Shown here: positions 1 through 10,596 of the stretch, piece by piece
How positions within the stretch are numbered: position 1 is the first letter of the stretch
Layout of the letters: every line of letters starts with the position of its first letter
Assembly (NCBI GenBank): GCA_902539445.1
Contig: CACBIY010000007.1
Location: forward strand, 1-53,085
Direction: 5' to 3'
DNA: 53,085 nucleotides
From: an uncultured Pelagibacteraceae bacterium
Lineage (GTDB): Bacteria; Pseudomonadota; Alphaproteobacteria; Pelagibacterales; Pelagibacteraceae
Notes under the pieces: model-generated
Told to the model about the DNA's origin: nothing
The model's input: only the letters and a program-made list of their open reading frames with translations
The model's database searches: none
Made by a program: the position numbers and the translations under genes

Positions 1-92
1 AGGCTACTAAATATCAAAAACAAATAATTGATAAAAATAAAAAAGAAAATCCATACATCATTGGGGAGCCTAAACAAGGTGATAGTAGATAA
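1..92 (+). CDS. C-terminal end of an unidentified protein (5' end outside window)
   Basis: An open frame runs in from the left edge and ends at a TAA followed in frame by a second TAA. It encodes about 29 residues with no stop. They are rich in Lys, Asn and Gln and finish in a Gly-Glu-Pro-Lys-Gln-Gly-Asp-Ser-Arg tail. It lies 39 bp ahead of leuS on the same strand, so it may share a transcript with it. Too little remains to assign a family. That it is coding at all rests only on the open frame and its position. Confidence 0.5.
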   Translation, partial: ATKYQKQIIDKNKKENPYIIGEPKQGDSR

Positions 93-131
93 TAAAAAAA
101 TTAAATAAAACAATTAAATTATTCATAAGTT

Positions 132-2672
132 GTGGAAAGATATAATTTTAGGATAGTCGAGGATAAGTGGCAAAGATATTGGGATAAAAATAAATCTTTT
201 AAATCTGAAATAAATAGGGATAAAAAAAAATTTTATTGTTTGGAAATGTTCCCTTATCCGTCGGGAAAAATCCACATGGGTCATGTTAGAAATTACACTA
301 TCGGAGATGTGCTCTCTAGATACAAAACTTTAAAAGGTTTCAATGTTCTACATCCAATGGGATGGGACTCTTTTGGAATGCCTGCAGAAAACGCGGCAAA
401 ACAGAATAATTTAAACCCTAAAACTTGGACAGAAACCAACATTAAAGTTATGAAATCTCAACTGAAAATGTTGGGTCTATCTATTGATTGGGATAGAGAA
501 ATTTCAACGTGTTCACCAGAATACTTCAAACATCAACAAAAAATATTTTTAGATCTTTATGATAAAGGTTTGGTTTATAGAAAGGAAAGTTATGTCAATT
601 GGGATCCGGTAGATAAAACTGTGCTTGCTAATGAACAAGTAATAGATGGAAAAGGCTGGAGATCCGGTGCAATAGTTGAAAGAAAAAAATTAAATCAGTG
701 GTTTTTCAAAATTTCTCATTTTTCTGAGGAACTATTGAATAGTTTGGAAACTTTAAATAATTGGCCAGATAAAGTTAAAACAATGCAAAAAAATTGGATT
801 GGTAAATCATATGGGTGTGAAATTGATTTTACAATAGAAGGTTCAGAAAACATCAAATCAATCAAATGCTACACAACGAGACCAGATACCCTATTTGGAT
901 TTTCTTTTTTAGCACTATCAGTTGATCATCCTCTTTCTAAATATTATGAGGATAATAAAGATTTCCAAAAATTTAAGAAAGAATGCTCAAAAACAGGTAC
1001 AACAGAAGAATCAATTGCTCAGGCAACAAAAATAGGATTTAAAACTGAGCTCACTGCTATCAATCCTTTTGATGAGAGCTCAAAAGTTCCCGTTTTTTTT
1101 GCTAACTTTGTTTTAATGGATTATGGTTTTGGTGCAGTATTTGGCTGTCCAGCTCACGACCAGCGAGACTTTGATTTTGCAAAAAAATATGATCTTGAAA
1201 TAAAAACGGTTGTTAGACCTATTAATAAAGATGACACTTATAAAGTTGGGAATGAGGCTTATTCTGGTGCTGGTGTAATTATTAACTCTAAATTTTTAAA
1301 TAACTTAAACGTTCCAGATGAATCTATAAATGAAGCAATAAAAATTCTTGAAGAGAAAAAATTAGGTAAAAGAAAAACTAATTTTAGATTAAAAGATTGG
1401 GGAATATCAAGACAAAGGTATTGGGGATGCCCTATACCGATAGCATACGATGAAAATGATAATGTTGTAAAAGTTCCAGAGGAACTCTTGCCAGTTAAAC
1501 TTCCAGAAAATATAGATCTTAATACAAACGGCAATCCACTTGATAGCCAGGAAAAGTGGAAAAATGTCGAGATTAATGGAAAAAAATGTATACGTGAAAC
1601 AGATACTTTGGATACTTTTGTAGACTCTTCTTGGTATTATTTAAGATTTTGCTCTGCACAAAATATTAAAGAACCGTTTGATAAAAACGAATTAGATTAC
1701 TGGATGCCTGTTGATCAATATATTGGTGGTGTTGAACACGCAATATTACATCTCCTTTACTCACGTTTTTTTATGAGAGCTATAAGTTTAGATAATAAAG
1801 ATACGACTTTGGAAGAACCGTTTGAAGGTTTATTCACCCAAGGTATGGTTTGTCACGAAACTTATAAAGATAAAGATAATAATTGGATTTATCCAGATGA
1901 CGTTTTCAGCAAAGATGGAAAAAACTATTTCCTAAATAATAACCCAACTGAAAAAGTTATAGTTGGTCCATCAGAGTCAATGTCAAAGTCAAAAAAAAAT
2001 ACTATTGATCCAGAAAAAATTATTAAGTTGTATGGAGCAGATGCTGTTAGATTATTCATTTTATCTGACAGTCCGCCAGAAAAAGACATTCAATGGTCTG
2101 ATACAGGTATAAGTGCATCCTATAAATTTCTTCAAAAATTATGGTCGTTGAACGAAAAAATTATTAATAACAAGACAAAATTCACAATATTTGATAATGA
2201 ATTGGAAAAATTTACAAACCAAATTATTAAGAAACTAGGCGATGACTTAGATAGATTTGGTTTTAATGTAACCATTGCATCACTTCATAAAATTCACTCT
2301 TTTTTAAATCAACACACAAATAAAGAGGATTGGGGAAGCAATTTTCATAAAAATTATGTTAATATTTTAAAAGCGATTAACCCAATAATTCCACATTTTT
2401 CAAATGAGTGTCTTGAAAAACTGAATATGTCAACAAAAGACATGCAATGGCCAACGATTGATAAAAAATATCTTGAACAGGAAATATTTAATATAGTTAC
2501 TCAAATTAATGGAAAAAAAAGAAAAGTTTTCTCAATCAGTAAATCAATTGATGAAAAAACATTAATTGAAAATATTAAAAAAGATGAACAAATTAAGAAA
2601 TACCTTGATAATAAAGAAATTATAAAAACAATATATATAGAAAAAAAATTAATAAATTTTATTATCAATTAA
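132..2672 (+). CDS. leuS: Leucyl-tRNA synthetase
   Basis: Class I aminoacyl-tRNA synthetase that charges tRNA-Leu with leucine in the cytoplasm. The HIGH signature appears as HMGH at residues 48-51, after PYPSGKI. The KMSKS loop appears as MSKSKKN at 617-623. Between them lies the CP1 editing domain, with its TTRPDTLFG threonine-rich motif near residue 247. The length of 846 aa is typical of bacterial LeuRS. The start is GTG, chosen because the family N-terminus ([11 protein letters not shown]) begins immediately after it; no clear Shine-Dalgarno precedes it. It leads a leuS-lptE-holA run, an order common in alphaproteobacteria. Confidence 0.97.
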   Translation: MERYNFRIVEDKWQRYWDKNKSFKSEINRDKKKFYCLEMFPYPSGKIHMGHVRNYTIGDVLSRYKTLKGFNVLHPMGWDSFGMPAENAAKQNNLNPKTWTETNIKVMKSQLKMLGLSIDWDREISTCSPEYFKHQQKIFLDLYDKGLVYRKESYVNWDPVDKTVLANEQVIDGKGWRSGAIVERKKLNQWFFKISHFSEELLNSLETLNNWPDKVKTMQKNWIGKSYGCEIDFTIEGSENIKSIKCYTTRPDTLFGFSFLALSVDHPLSKYYEDNKDFQKFKKECSKTGTTEESIAQATKIGFKTELTAINPFDESSKVPVFFANFVLMDYGFGAVFGCPAHDQRDFDFAKKYDLEIKTVVRPINKDDTYKVGNEAYSGAGVIINSKFLNNLNVPDESINEAIKILEEKKLGKRKTNFRLKDWGISRQRYWGCPIPIAYDENDNVVKVPEELLPVKLPENIDLNTNGNPLDSQEKWKNVEINGKKCIRETDTLDTFVDSSWYYLRFCSAQNIKEPFDKNELDYWMPVDQYIGGVEHAILHLLYSRFFMRAISLDNKDTTLEEPFEGLFTQGMVCHETYKDKDNNWIYPDDVFSKDGKNYFLNNNPTEKVIVGPSESMSKSKKNTIDPEKIIKLYGADAVRLFILSDSPPEKDIQWSDTGISASYKFLQKLWSLNEKIINNKTKFTIFDNELEKFTNQIIKKLGDDLDRFGFNVTIASLHKIHSFLNQHTNKEDWGSNFHKNYVNILKAINPIIPHFSNECLEKLNMSTKDMQWPTIDKKYLEQEIFNIVTQINGKKRKVFSISKSIDEKTLIENIKKDEQIKKYLDNKEIIKTIYIEKKLINFIIN

Positions 2673-2674
2673 AT

Positions 2675-3142
2675 ATGAAAAATTTGAAATATATCTTTAT
2701 CTTTGTGTTTGTTTTGAGTTGTGGTTACACACCAATCTATCAAACGGATCAAAAATTAAATATCAAATTCAGCACCATAAATTCGTCAGGATATAAAAGT
2801 ATCAACAGAGAAATAATGAGAAATTTAGAAAAATATAGAGATAGTGACACAAATAACATTTTTGACTTATCCATAAATTCGACCAAAAAAGAAGTCGTTG
2901 CTACAAAAGATAAAAAGGGTAATGCTACAAGTTTTAAATTAACTTTAGAAGTCGATATAAATTTAAGTAATAATTCTAATAACAAAAACTTCACAAAAAA
3001 TTTTACCAAAGATATGTCTTTTAATTCTAAAAATAACAAATTTGAACTTGATCAACACAGACTTAACCTTGAAAAAAATATGATTACCCAAATTCTACAG
3101 GATATTAATTTATATTTAAGAAATTTAGAAAATGATCTCTAA
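2675..3142 (+). CDS. lptE: LPS-assembly lipoprotein LptE-like
   Basis: Short lipoprotein. A hydrophobic signal of about 12 residues ends in the lipobox VLSC, so the acylated residue would be Cys16; GYTPIY follows, which is typical of alphaproteobacterial LptE. LptE plugs the LptD barrel in the outer membrane and helps insert lipopolysaccharide. The remaining 140 residues are Lys/Asn-rich and poorly conserved. It starts 2 bp after leuS and overlaps holA by 11 bp. The lipoprotein nature is read directly; the LptE assignment rests on the Cys-Gly-Tyr-x-Pro-x-Tyr start and on its place between leuS and holA. Confidence 0.8.
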   Translation: MKNLKYIFIFVFVLSCGYTPIYQTDQKLNIKFSTINSSGYKSINREIMRNLEKYRDSDTNNIFDLSINSTKKEVVATKDKKGNATSFKLTLEVDINLSNNSNNKNFTKNFTKDMSFNSKNNKFELDQHRLNLEKNMITQILQDINLYLRNLENDL

Positions 3143-4130
3143 ATACTATGAAATAGAAAAGTTTAAAAATAAGATTAATTATTTTTTGTTTTATGGTGAG
3201 AATGAGGGTCAAAAACAGGATGTTATTCAGGCTAGTTTTGCTCAATTTACAAAAGAAAACATCTACAAATATACTGAAAAAGATATAATTGAAAATAAAC
3301 AAATATTTTTAGAAAATATTTATTCTAAATCCTTTTTTGAAACTGAAAAATTAATTTTAATATCTGATGTCTCTGACAAAATATTAAGTTTAATAGAGGA
3401 AATAATTGAGTCAAATATAAATGACGTTGTTATTATTTTGATCACAAAAAGATTAGATAAGAAATCAAAACTTAGGAATTATTTTGAAAAAGAAAAGATT
3501 GTACTAATTGTTCCTTTTTACGAAGATACTCCACAAACTCTTTTATCTATCGCAAAGAAGATTTTGTTTGAAAATAAGATAAATTTATCTTCTGAGAACA
3601 TAAATTTAATCATTGAAAGGTCACAAGGAGATAGAATTAATCTTAAAAATGAATTACAAAAAATTATTAGCCTAAGTCAAAATAATAAAAAACTAGAATT
3701 AGAAGATATTTTAAAATTAACAAACTTAAGTGAAAATTACAGCGCTGGAGAGTTAGTAGATAATTGTCTGAGCAAAAATAAAAAAAGGACTCTAAATATT
3801 CTTAATGAAAATATTCCATCAATCGAAGACAATATTTTGATTTTAAGAACTTTTTTAAATAAATTGAAAAGACTAAGAAAGTTAAGATTAAACTTAAACA
3901 AAAATAATAATATCGATCAAGCAATTAACTCATTTAAACCTCCAATATTCTGGAAGGATAAAAATACAATTAAGCAACAAATCAAAATATGGGAATTAAA
4001 TGATATAGAAAAATTTATTGTAGATCTAAACAGTACTGAGACTTTAATTAAAAAAAATCCCCAGATTTCTAATCAAATCATGAACAATATGATTTTAGAT
4101 AAAGTTGAAAATACTAATATCCAGACTTAA
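3132..4130 (+). CDS. holA: DNA polymerase III delta subunit
   Basis: Clamp-loader delta subunit, which opens the beta sliding clamp. The protein has the usual family length (332 aa). It opens with an NYFLFYGENEGQ segment, the degenerate P-loop region of the delta AAA+ fold, and has a helical C-terminal half. It overlaps lptE at its start. Its 3' end overlaps the convergent parB by 17 bp, so the two genes share their terminal codons on opposite strands. The identification uses fold-level similarity together with the conserved leuS-lptE-holA-parB order. Confidence 0.85.
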   Translation: MISKYYEIEKFKNKINYFLFYGENEGQKQDVIQASFAQFTKENIYKYTEKDIIENKQIFLENIYSKSFFETEKLILISDVSDKILSLIEEIIESNINDVVIILITKRLDKKSKLRNYFEKEKIVLIVPFYEDTPQTLLSIAKKILFENKINLSSENINLIIERSQGDRINLKNELQKIISLSQNNKKLELEDILKLTNLSENYSAGELVDNCLSKNKKRTLNILNENIPSIEDNILILRTFLNKLKRLRKLRLNLNKNNNIDQAINSFKPPIFWKDKNTIKQQIKIWELNDIEKFIVDLNSTETLIKKNPQISNQIMNNMILDKVENTNIQT

Positions 4131-4956
4131 TTATATCAATTATCTTGTTTAATTGATCGAGCTCTTTGTAATAAAATGATATTGTGCCCTTATTGTTTTT
4201 ATTATTTTTAATAGAGACACTAAGTCCAATTTTTTCAGATATAGAGTTTTCTAAATCTCTAATATTTGAGTCTACTCTACTAGAGGAATTTCTTTTAGTT
4301 TTTCTAAATATTTTAACCAAATTTTCAGCTTGCCTAACAGATAATTTTTTTTCAATGAATTTATTTGCTAAAAACGTAGCATTATCTAGTCCTACTAATA
4401 TCTTAGCATGACCAGCGGTGATTTTCTTTTGCTCAACGAAATCAAGAACTTCTTTTGGTAAATTGAGTAATCTTAATGAGTTAGAAATATAACTTCTACT
4501 TTTGCCTATGAATTTAGATACTTTATCCTGATCATATGCAAATTCATCTATTAATCTTTTATAACCCTGTGCCTCTTCTAAAGGGTTTAGATCGTGTCTC
4601 TGAACATTTTCAACAATCGCAAATTCTAAAGATTTAAGATCATCAGCATCTGTTACAACTACAGGAATTTCATGAAGTCCTGCTTTTTGTGCCGCTAACC
4701 ATCTTCTTTCTCCAGCTATAATCTCATATTTAGAAATGTTCGTATCAGATTTTCTAACTATAATTGGCTGAATAACACCGCGTTCTTTTATTGAATTAAC
4801 TAAATCTTTCAAGTTTTCTTCATCAAAATTTTTTCTTGGTTGATATTTGTTTGGAACTATCTCGGCCAAAGCTAAATTATTAGTTTTATTCTCAACCTTA
4901 GTTTCACCAATTAAAGAAGATAATCCTCTACCCAACCCTTTTTTTATTTTGTTCAT
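4114..4956 (-). CDS. parB: Chromosome-partitioning protein ParB
   Basis: ParB binds parS, spreads along DNA as a CTP-dependent clamp and works with ParA to segregate origins. The N-terminus has the GLGRGLSSLIG signature at residues 7-17. The CTPase/arginine motif GERRWLAA is at 82-89. A helix-turn-helix follows at about 142-164 (DQDKVSKFIGKSRSYIS). The C-terminus is the dimerisation region. The length of 280 aa is typical. Its start overlaps the parA stop by one base, so translation is probably coupled. A candidate target site lies 1.4 kb upstream inside rsmG. Confidence 0.97.
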   Translation of the reverse strand: MNKIKKGLGRGLSSLIGETKVENKTNNLALAEIVPNKYQPRKNFDEENLKDLVNSIKERGVIQPIIVRKSDTNISKYEIIAGERRWLAAQKAGLHEIPVVVTDADDLKSLEFAIVENVQRHDLNPLEEAQGYKRLIDEFAYDQDKVSKFIGKSRSYISNSLRLLNLPKEVLDFVEQKKITAGHAKILVGLDNATFLANKFIEKKLSVRQAENLVKIFRKTKRNSSSRVDSNIRDLENSISEKIGLSVSIKNNKNNKGTISFYYKELDQLNKIIDIIKSGY

Positions 4957-5750
4957 TATGCTGCACTCCCAATTTTATTTTCCTGTGCCATAAACTCATC
5001 AGTAAAACTATAATAGGATTTGCTACCTGGACAATTTTTATCATAAATCAAAACAGGAATTCCATGAGATGGCGCCTCTGATAATCTTACGTTTCGAGGT
5101 ATTACCGTTTGGTAAACTTTGTCTTTAAAATACTCTCTAGCCTCTTGCTCAACTTGCGATGAAAGTTTGTTTCTTCGATCATACATAGTTAAAAGTATGC
5201 CCTGAATTTCCAATTCAGGATTTAGATTGGCTTTAATTCTCTCAATAGTCTTCATTAGTTGCGTAAGTCCTTCTAAGGCAAAAAATTCCGTTTGGAGTGG
5301 CACAAGTAATGAATTAGATGATACTAGGGCCATTACTGTTAATAAGCTTAAAGAGGGAGGACAGTCTATAAGTATATAATCATATAATCCTCTAGAATCG
5401 TTTAAATAAGCGGTTAATTTGGCCTTTAAGATAAAGGCTCTGTCACTATCACCAGCCGTCTCAACCTCCAATCCAGACAGATCTACATTGGATGATATTA
5501 AATCAAGATTTTGAAAGTCTGTTTTTTTAATTACGTTTGAAATTGACATTGTGCCATTAAGAATTCCATAAATTGTCTGATCAGATTGAGAGGTATTGGA
5601 TAATCCCAGTCCTGTAGTAGCATTCCCTTGAGGATCTAAATCGATTACTAAAATTTTTTTTCCAAGTTGGGATAACGCGGACGCTAAATTGATAACAGTT
5701 GTTGTTTTTCCAACCCCACCCTTTTGATTAATAATTGAAATTATTTTCAT
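4956..5750 (-). CDS. parA: Chromosome-partitioning ATPase ParA (Soj)
   Basis: Deviant-Walker ATPase that forms DNA-bound dimers and moves ParB-parS complexes. The deviant Walker A motif KGGVGKTT sits at residues 10-17, including the signature lysine. The Walker A' motif VIDLDPQGNAT is at about 35-45, and the DCPPSLSLL Walker B region lies mid-protein. The length of 264 aa fits the chromosomal family. It lies between rsmG (4-bp overlap) and parB (1-bp overlap), the usual rsmG-parA-parB operon. Confidence 0.98.
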   Translation of the reverse strand: MKIISIINQKGGVGKTTTVINLASALSQLGKKILVIDLDPQGNATTGLGLSNTSQSDQTIYGILNGTMSISNVIKKTDFQNLDLISSNVDLSGLEVETAGDSDRAFILKAKLTAYLNDSRGLYDYILIDCPPSLSLLTVMALVSSNSLLVPLQTEFFALEGLTQLMKTIERIKANLNPELEIQGILLTMYDRRNKLSSQVEQEAREYFKDKVYQTVIPRNVRLSEAPSHGIPVLIYDKNCPGSKSYYSFTDEFMAQENKIGSAA

Positions 5751-6394
5751 GAAATCTTTTTTTTAATTTTTTTGATGTTTAATATAAACGAGTCGTTGCT
5801 TGTTAAACTTTTTTTTTCTTCATAATCTAAATCCCACTCTTGAAGTGTTTCATTAAGAATTTTTCTTCCACTACTTCCCATAAAAAAAATAATATTTTTA
5901 TATTTTTTAAAATTTTCATTAACCAAGTTTAAAATCACAGGCATTGGCTTAAACGCCCTGGACATAATTGTTCCTGTTTCAATATTTTTAAGTGAAAAAA
6001 TATCTTTTTGAATTATTTCTGTATTTAAATTTAATTTTTTCGAAACTTCTCTAAGGAAAACACATTTGTGGTAGCTTTTTTCGTAAAGGTTTATTTTGAG
6101 GTCGTTTTTAATTTTTTTCATCACTATAGCCACTATTAGTCCAGGCATTCCACCCCCAGTACCTAAATCTGAGGTTGTATTGCAATTTAAATCAACAAAA
6201 TCAATAATTTGAGCTGAATCTATTATATGGCGTTCTCTTATTACCTCTTTTTCAAACATTTTTTTACTTATAATATTAATTTTCTGATTTTTTTCTTGTA
6301 TCATCGCAATTAAGCTCTCAAGCTCATTACAAGTTTCACGTGAAACATTTAAATTGGAAATTTTGGAATAAGAATTTAAAATTAAGTTATCCAT
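5747..6394 (-). CDS. rsmG: 16S rRNA (guanine-N7)-methyltransferase RsmG (GidB)
   Basis: Methylates N7 of G527 in 16S rRNA with S-adenosylmethionine. The SAM-binding motif DLGTGGGMPG is at residues 76-85, and the protein has the family length (215 aa). Residues 16-21 (Asn-Val-Ser-Arg-Glu-Thr) are encoded by a parS palindrome, a known dual use of this segment in alphaproteobacteria. Its start overlaps the last base of mnmG, continuing the mnmG-rsmG-parA-parB operon. Confidence 0.96.
   Translation of the reverse strand: MDNLILNSYSKISNLNVSRETCNELESLIAMIQEKNQKINIISKKMFEKEVIRERHIIDSAQIIDFVDLNCNTTSDLGTGGGMPGLIVAIVMKKIKNDLKINLYEKSYHKCVFLREVSKKLNLNTEIIQKDIFSLKNIETGTIMSRAFKPMPVILNLVNENFKKYKNIIFFMGSSGRKILNETLQEWDLDYEEKKSLTSNDSFILNIKKIKKKIS
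6332..6347. promoter_or_regulatory. parS centromere site inside rsmG
   Basis: The 16 bases read AGTTTCACGTGAAACA. They match the parS consensus TGTTTCACGTGAAACA at 15 of 16 positions and keep a perfect 14-bp palindromic core. The site overlaps the codons for Asn-Val-Ser-Arg-Glu-Thr of rsmG. It lies beside parA and parB and about 8 kb from the proposed origin. In Caulobacter, parS lies at a comparable distance from the origin. Confidence 0.92.
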
Positions 6395-8265
6395 TAAGCT
6401 ATATGCTTAATAGACTTTCTTTTGACGTGTGACAACAAAATATATACAGCTGCAGGAGTTATTCCATCAATTCTTAGGGCCTGACCCATTGTTTTAGGCC
6501 TAATTTCTTTAAATTTGGCTTTTACTTCATTAGAAAGTCCTGAAAATTGGTCATAATCAATATTATCTGGTATTGTTAAATTCTCGTCTCGTTTAAAAGC
6601 TAAAATATCAGCCTTTTGTTTCTTTAAATATCCTCTGTAATGAGAGTTAATCTCAATCTGCTCATCAATTTCATTCCCATAATCAGCGATTTCAGGCCAA
6701 ATATTCCTAATTTTTGTCATATCAACACTTTTTTGGGTTAGAATTTCCTCTGCTGATCTAAAGACACCGTCTTTTGCTATTTTTATTCCAAATTTATCTG
6801 CCTTAGAGGGTGAAATGTTTAAATTAGACATTTGAAGAGATATTTTGCTTAATTTATTAAATTTGTCCTCAAAGAGTTGCTTTCTAAATTCTGCTATTAA
6901 ACCAATTTTAATTCCTTTGTGGGTAAGCCTTAAGTCTGCATTATCTGACCTTAGACTTAGTCTGTATTCTGCTCGTGATGTAAACATTCTATAAGGTTCT
7001 GCAACACCTTTTGTAACTAAATCATCTATCATAACGCCAATGTAAGCATCTGATCTATCTAAAATAAAAGGCTCCATATTCTTAAAGGATAGAGCAGCAT
7101 TAATTCCTGCAATGAGGCCTTGAGCAGCTGCTTCCTCATAACCTGTAGTCCCATTAATTTGACCAGCAAGATAAAGATTTTTTATTTTTTTTGTCTCCAG
7201 TGTTAAAAAGAGCTCTCTAGGGTCAATATAATCATATTCTATAGCATATCCTGGTCTAATTACTTTTACATTCTCTAAACCACTGATATTATTGAGTATT
7301 TCATATTGCACAACCTCAGGTAGAGACGTAGATATACCATTAGGGTAAATAGTATGATCATGTAGGCCCTCAGGCTCTAGAAATATTTGATGTCTTGTCT
7401 TATCAGCGAATTTTACTATTTTGTCCTCAATAGACGGACAATATCTAGGACCAACACCTTGTATGCTTCCGGAATACATTGCACTTTTAGATAAATTCTT
7501 TTCTATTATTTTATGAACCTTTTCGTTTGTATAAGTCATCGAACAAGACACTTGTTTATTTAAATTTTTTTTGGTCAGGAAAGAAAAAAAATATGGATCT
7601 TCATCGGCAAACTGTTTTTCCAAATTTTCAAAATTAATTGTTCTAGAATCTAATCTAGGAGGCGTGCCTGTTTTTAATCTTCCAATTTTGAAATTATATT
7701 TTTTTAATTGTTCACTTAAACCTGTACTCGGTTTTTCATTAAATCGTCCAGCAGGAGTTCTTTCATTACCTATATGTATCAAACCATTCAAAAAAGTGCC
7801 TGTTGTTAAGATTAACTTGTTACAACTCACTTTGTTACCTTTAAGTGTTATAAACCCACTTATTTGGTTATTTTCAAAAATAAACTTTACCACAGGATCA
7901 GAAAAAATGCTTAAATTACAGTAGTTTACAAGTTTTTCTTGCATATATTTGCGATATAGTGATCTATCAGACTGAGTTCGTGGTCCTCTAACTGCAGGTC
8001 CTCTACTTCTATTTAATAATCTAAATTGTATTCCAGACTTGTCTGCTACCTCTCCCATAACACCATCTAAAGCATCAATTTCTCTAACTAGGTGACCCTT
8101 GCCTAAACCACCTATAGCTGGATTACATGACATTTCTCCGATTGTATTTTTGTTATGTGTAAACAAAGCGGTATTTACACCAAGCCTTGCTGAAGCCGCT
8201 GCTGCTTCACAACCAGCATGACCACCTCCGATAACAACTACATCAAATAGCAAATCTTTTTTCAT
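6394..8265 (-). CDS. mnmG: tRNA uridine 5-carboxymethylaminomethyl modification enzyme MnmG (GidA)
   Basis: FAD-dependent subunit of the MnmE-MnmG complex that modifies U34 in the wobble position of several tRNAs. The N-terminal FAD-binding motif GGGHAGCE is at residues 13-20. Further family blocks include [13 protein letters not shown] and [10 protein letters not shown]. The length of 623 aa is standard. mnmE lies 117 bp upstream on the same strand, and rsmG follows with a one-base overlap. Confidence 0.98.
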   Translation of the reverse strand: MKKDLLFDVVVIGGGHAGCEAAAASARLGVNTALFTHNKNTIGEMSCNPAIGGLGKGHLVREIDALDGVMGEVADKSGIQFRLLNRSRGPAVRGPRTQSDRSLYRKYMQEKLVNYCNLSIFSDPVVKFIFENNQISGFITLKGNKVSCNKLILTTGTFLNGLIHIGNERTPAGRFNEKPSTGLSEQLKKYNFKIGRLKTGTPPRLDSRTINFENLEKQFADEDPYFFSFLTKKNLNKQVSCSMTYTNEKVHKIIEKNLSKSAMYSGSIQGVGPRYCPSIEDKIVKFADKTRHQIFLEPEGLHDHTIYPNGISTSLPEVVQYEILNNISGLENVKVIRPGYAIEYDYIDPRELFLTLETKKIKNLYLAGQINGTTGYEEAAAQGLIAGINAALSFKNMEPFILDRSDAYIGVMIDDLVTKGVAEPYRMFTSRAEYRLSLRSDNADLRLTHKGIKIGLIAEFRKQLFEDKFNKLSKISLQMSNLNISPSKADKFGIKIAKDGVFRSAEEILTQKSVDMTKIRNIWPEIADYGNEIDEQIEINSHYRGYLKKQKADILAFKRDENLTIPDNIDYDQFSGLSNEVKAKFKEIRPKTMGQALRIDGITPAAVYILLSHVKRKSIKHIA

Positions 8266-8382
8266 GGACTAAATTTATATTCGATTAGAATATTTACAAG
8301 ATTTGTGTTTTTTTTCTTAAAAAAGTGTTATTTACCAACAAGAATAGACAAAAACGTTCTAAAAAACCCCATAAAACAACTA

Positions 8383-9714
8383 TTATTTTCCAATGCAAAA
8401 ATCGTTGAAAATACTGCCTAATATCTCCTCTACATCAACTTTACCAACAATCATACCTAATTGTCTTGTGGCTAATCTTAAATCCTCGGCACCTTTATCA
8501 AAATCTTTTTTATCATTTTTATCTAAAAAATTTTTCAAGTGTTCAACACACTGTTGCAAATGTTGTCTATGTCTTTCTCTTGTAATTAAGATATCTTCCT
8601 CTGATATAAATTTATTTTCTAAGTGGTTTTTTATTTTAGAAATTAATTTATCTATATTTAAATTGTCCTTTAGTGAAATCAAAACGTGATTAAATTTAGA
8701 AGTTTCAGGATCTAATTTTTCTTGCAACAGATCTGATTTATTAATAACTAAAATTGCATCTTTTTTTAATAAATCATTCCAAAATCCGCTTAAATCAATA
8801 CTTTTAGCATCGACCACCACTAGTTTTAGATCAGCATTTTCAGCTTTTTTTAATGATAATTTTATTCCTTTTTTTTCGATTTCGTCCTTAGAGTCTCTTA
8901 TGCCCGCTGTATCTGAAATTATAACCGGATAACCATCTATATTTAAATGTATTTCAACAACGTCTCTTGTGGTGCCAGCAATTTCAGAGACTATTGCAAC
9001 TTCTCTGTTTGACAAATTATTTAATAGACTAGACTTACCTGCATTGGTTGGACCTACAATTGCAATTTTAAAACCTTCACGAATTATCTCGCCAACTTTT
9101 TGATCATTTAAAATTTTCTTAATCTCATTTAAGACGTTTGATGAACCCTCTTTTATCTTTTTTAAATTTTCTTCTGGCAAATCCTCATCGGGAAAATCTA
9201 TTTTTGCCTCAACAAATGACAAAATTTTCAATAATTTTTCTCTCAACTCATTAAATTTTTCTGAAGATTTTCCTTTCATCATTTTTACAGCTTGCAATCT
9301 TTGAATTTCGGTTTCTGCAGAGATCAAATCACCTATACTCTCTGCTTTTAGCAAACTTATTTTTCCATTTTGAAAAGCTAGCTTTGTAAACTCGCCAGGG
9401 TCTGCTAGCCGACAACTTTTTACATTTGAGAGAGTATTTAAAAGCGCTTCCACGACAGCTTTACCGCCATGAATATGTATTTCGACCATATCCTCTCCTG
9501 TGTAGCTCTGAGGGCCGGGAAACCATAAAATTAGCCCCTCATCAATAAGCTCAGAAGTGTTGATATTGTTTATTTTTCGAAGGGTAGCCACTCTCGGAGA
9601 TGGCAATTCATGCTTAGTTAGCGATTTTAACACTTTTGAGGAATCTGGACCTGAAATTCTTACAACAGCTACGCCAGAAATACCTGGTCCACTAGATAAT
9701 GCATAAATTGTCAT
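8383..9714 (-). CDS. mnmE: tRNA modification GTPase MnmE (TrmE)
   Basis: Potassium-activated GTPase partner of MnmG in U34 modification. It has the N-terminal folate-binding domain, a central helical domain and an inserted G domain with the G1 motif GPTNAGKS at 221-228. The G2-G3 region runs through GTTRD and DTAG, and the G4 motif is NKSD. The C-terminus ends in the invariant CIGK (440-443), whose Cys is functionally important. The 117 bp between this gene and mnmG is AT-rich with no feature that I can name. Confidence 0.98.
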   Translation of the reverse strand: MTIYALSSGPGISGVAVVRISGPDSSKVLKSLTKHELPSPRVATLRKINNINTSELIDEGLILWFPGPQSYTGEDMVEIHIHGGKAVVEALLNTLSNVKSCRLADPGEFTKLAFQNGKISLLKAESIGDLISAETEIQRLQAVKMMKGKSSEKFNELREKLLKILSFVEAKIDFPDEDLPEENLKKIKEGSSNVLNEIKKILNDQKVGEIIREGFKIAIVGPTNAGKSSLLNNLSNREVAIVSEIAGTTRDVVEIHLNIDGYPVIISDTAGIRDSKDEIEKKGIKLSLKKAENADLKLVVVDAKSIDLSGFWNDLLKKDAILVINKSDLLQEKLDPETSKFNHVLISLKDNLNIDKLISKIKNHLENKFISEEDILITRERHRQHLQQCVEHLKNFLDKNDKKDFDKGAEDLRLATRQLGMIVGKVDVEEILGSIFNDFCIGK

Positions 9715-9752
9715 ATAATTTGGTTTTTTATTTTATATAATTATAAACTTTT

Positions 9753-10595
9753 ATGATTATTTGGGTAGCATCATATCCGAAGAGCGGAAATACATGGGTC
9801 AGGTCTATAATTTCGTCTCTAATCTATACAAAAGATGGAATATTTGATTTTCCTAGCATAAAAAAAATTGATCAATATCCACAAAGACGATTTTTAGAAT
9901 ATTTTACTCAAGATTATAATAATATTCATGAAATTAAAAAGCATTGGATTACATCTCAAGAAAGAATAAATTTAGACACTAAAATAAAATTTTTCAAAAC
10001 ACATCATTTAAACTGTAAAGTTGACAATTATCCTTTTACCAATAAAGAATGTACACGAGCTACGATTTACATTGTTAGAGATCCTAGAAATCTTATTGAC
10101 TCCATATCAAATCACTTCAGCAAATCCATCGAAGAATCCAAAAAGTTTCTTCTCACGTCAAAAATTCTTTCTCCAGGTAAAGAAATTGAGTTAAGAGGTG
10201 GAAACGTAATTACATATATTGGATCATGGAAAGAACATTATAGGTTTTGGACGAACGATAATGAAAATTTGTTAATAATTAAATACGAGGACTTAGTAAA
10301 AAATATACATCAAGAGATTGATAAGATTATTGCATTTCTTAAAAATTTCATCGCTTTCGAGGTGTCTGATACCAAAAAAGAAAATGTTATAAAATCAACC
10401 TCCTTCGAAGCATTAAAAAAAATTGAAGATAATGGAAATTTTACAGAGAACGTTTTCGTTAAAGGAAAGAGTGAAAAAGTAAGATTCTTTAACAAAGGAC
10501 CCAGCAATAATTGGCAAAATACACTACCAAAAAACATTCAAAAAGATTTAGAAACTGAGCTTAATAGTGAATTAAAAGAACTTGGCTACCTTTAA
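9753..10595 (+). CDS. Sulfotransferase family protein (copy 1)
   Basis: Predicted PAPS-dependent sulfotransferase. The 5'-phosphosulfate loop YPKSGNTW is at residues 8-15, the candidate catalytic His lies in KTHH (82-85), and the 3'-phosphate motif RDPRNLIDSISNH is at 109-121. Near the C-terminus a KGPSNNW segment matches the PAPS-binding KG-x-x-x-x-W loop. There is no signal peptide, so it is probably cytosolic; the acceptor is unknown. It stands alone between mnmE and rho and is transcribed against all its neighbours for about 10 kb. That suggests insertion into the origin region. A paralogue lies about 20 kb away and begins with nearly the same residues. Confidence 0.88.
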   Translation: MIIWVASYPKSGNTWVRSIISSLIYTKDGIFDFPSIKKIDQYPQRRFLEYFTQDYNNIHEIKKHWITSQERINLDTKIKFFKTHHLNCKVDNYPFTNKECTRATIYIVRDPRNLIDSISNHFSKSIEESKKFLLTSKILSPGKEIELRGGNVITYIGSWKEHYRFWTNDNENLLIIKYEDLVKNIHQEIDKIIAFLKNFIAFEVSDTKKENVIKSTSFEALKKIEDNGNFTENVFVKGKSEKVRFFNKGPSNNWQNTLPKNIQKDLETELNSELKELGYL

Positions 10596-10596
10596 A

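Noticed and set aside
7571-7924. Open frame antisense to mnmG, and similar antisense frames over leuS, hslU, acs and others
   Set aside because: They lie wholly within strongly conserved genes on the opposite strand and encode low-complexity shadow peptides with no family features.
8266-8382. Possible regulatory RNA or terminator between mnmE and mnmG
   Set aside because: Only AT-rich sequence with no stable stem or recognisable motif.
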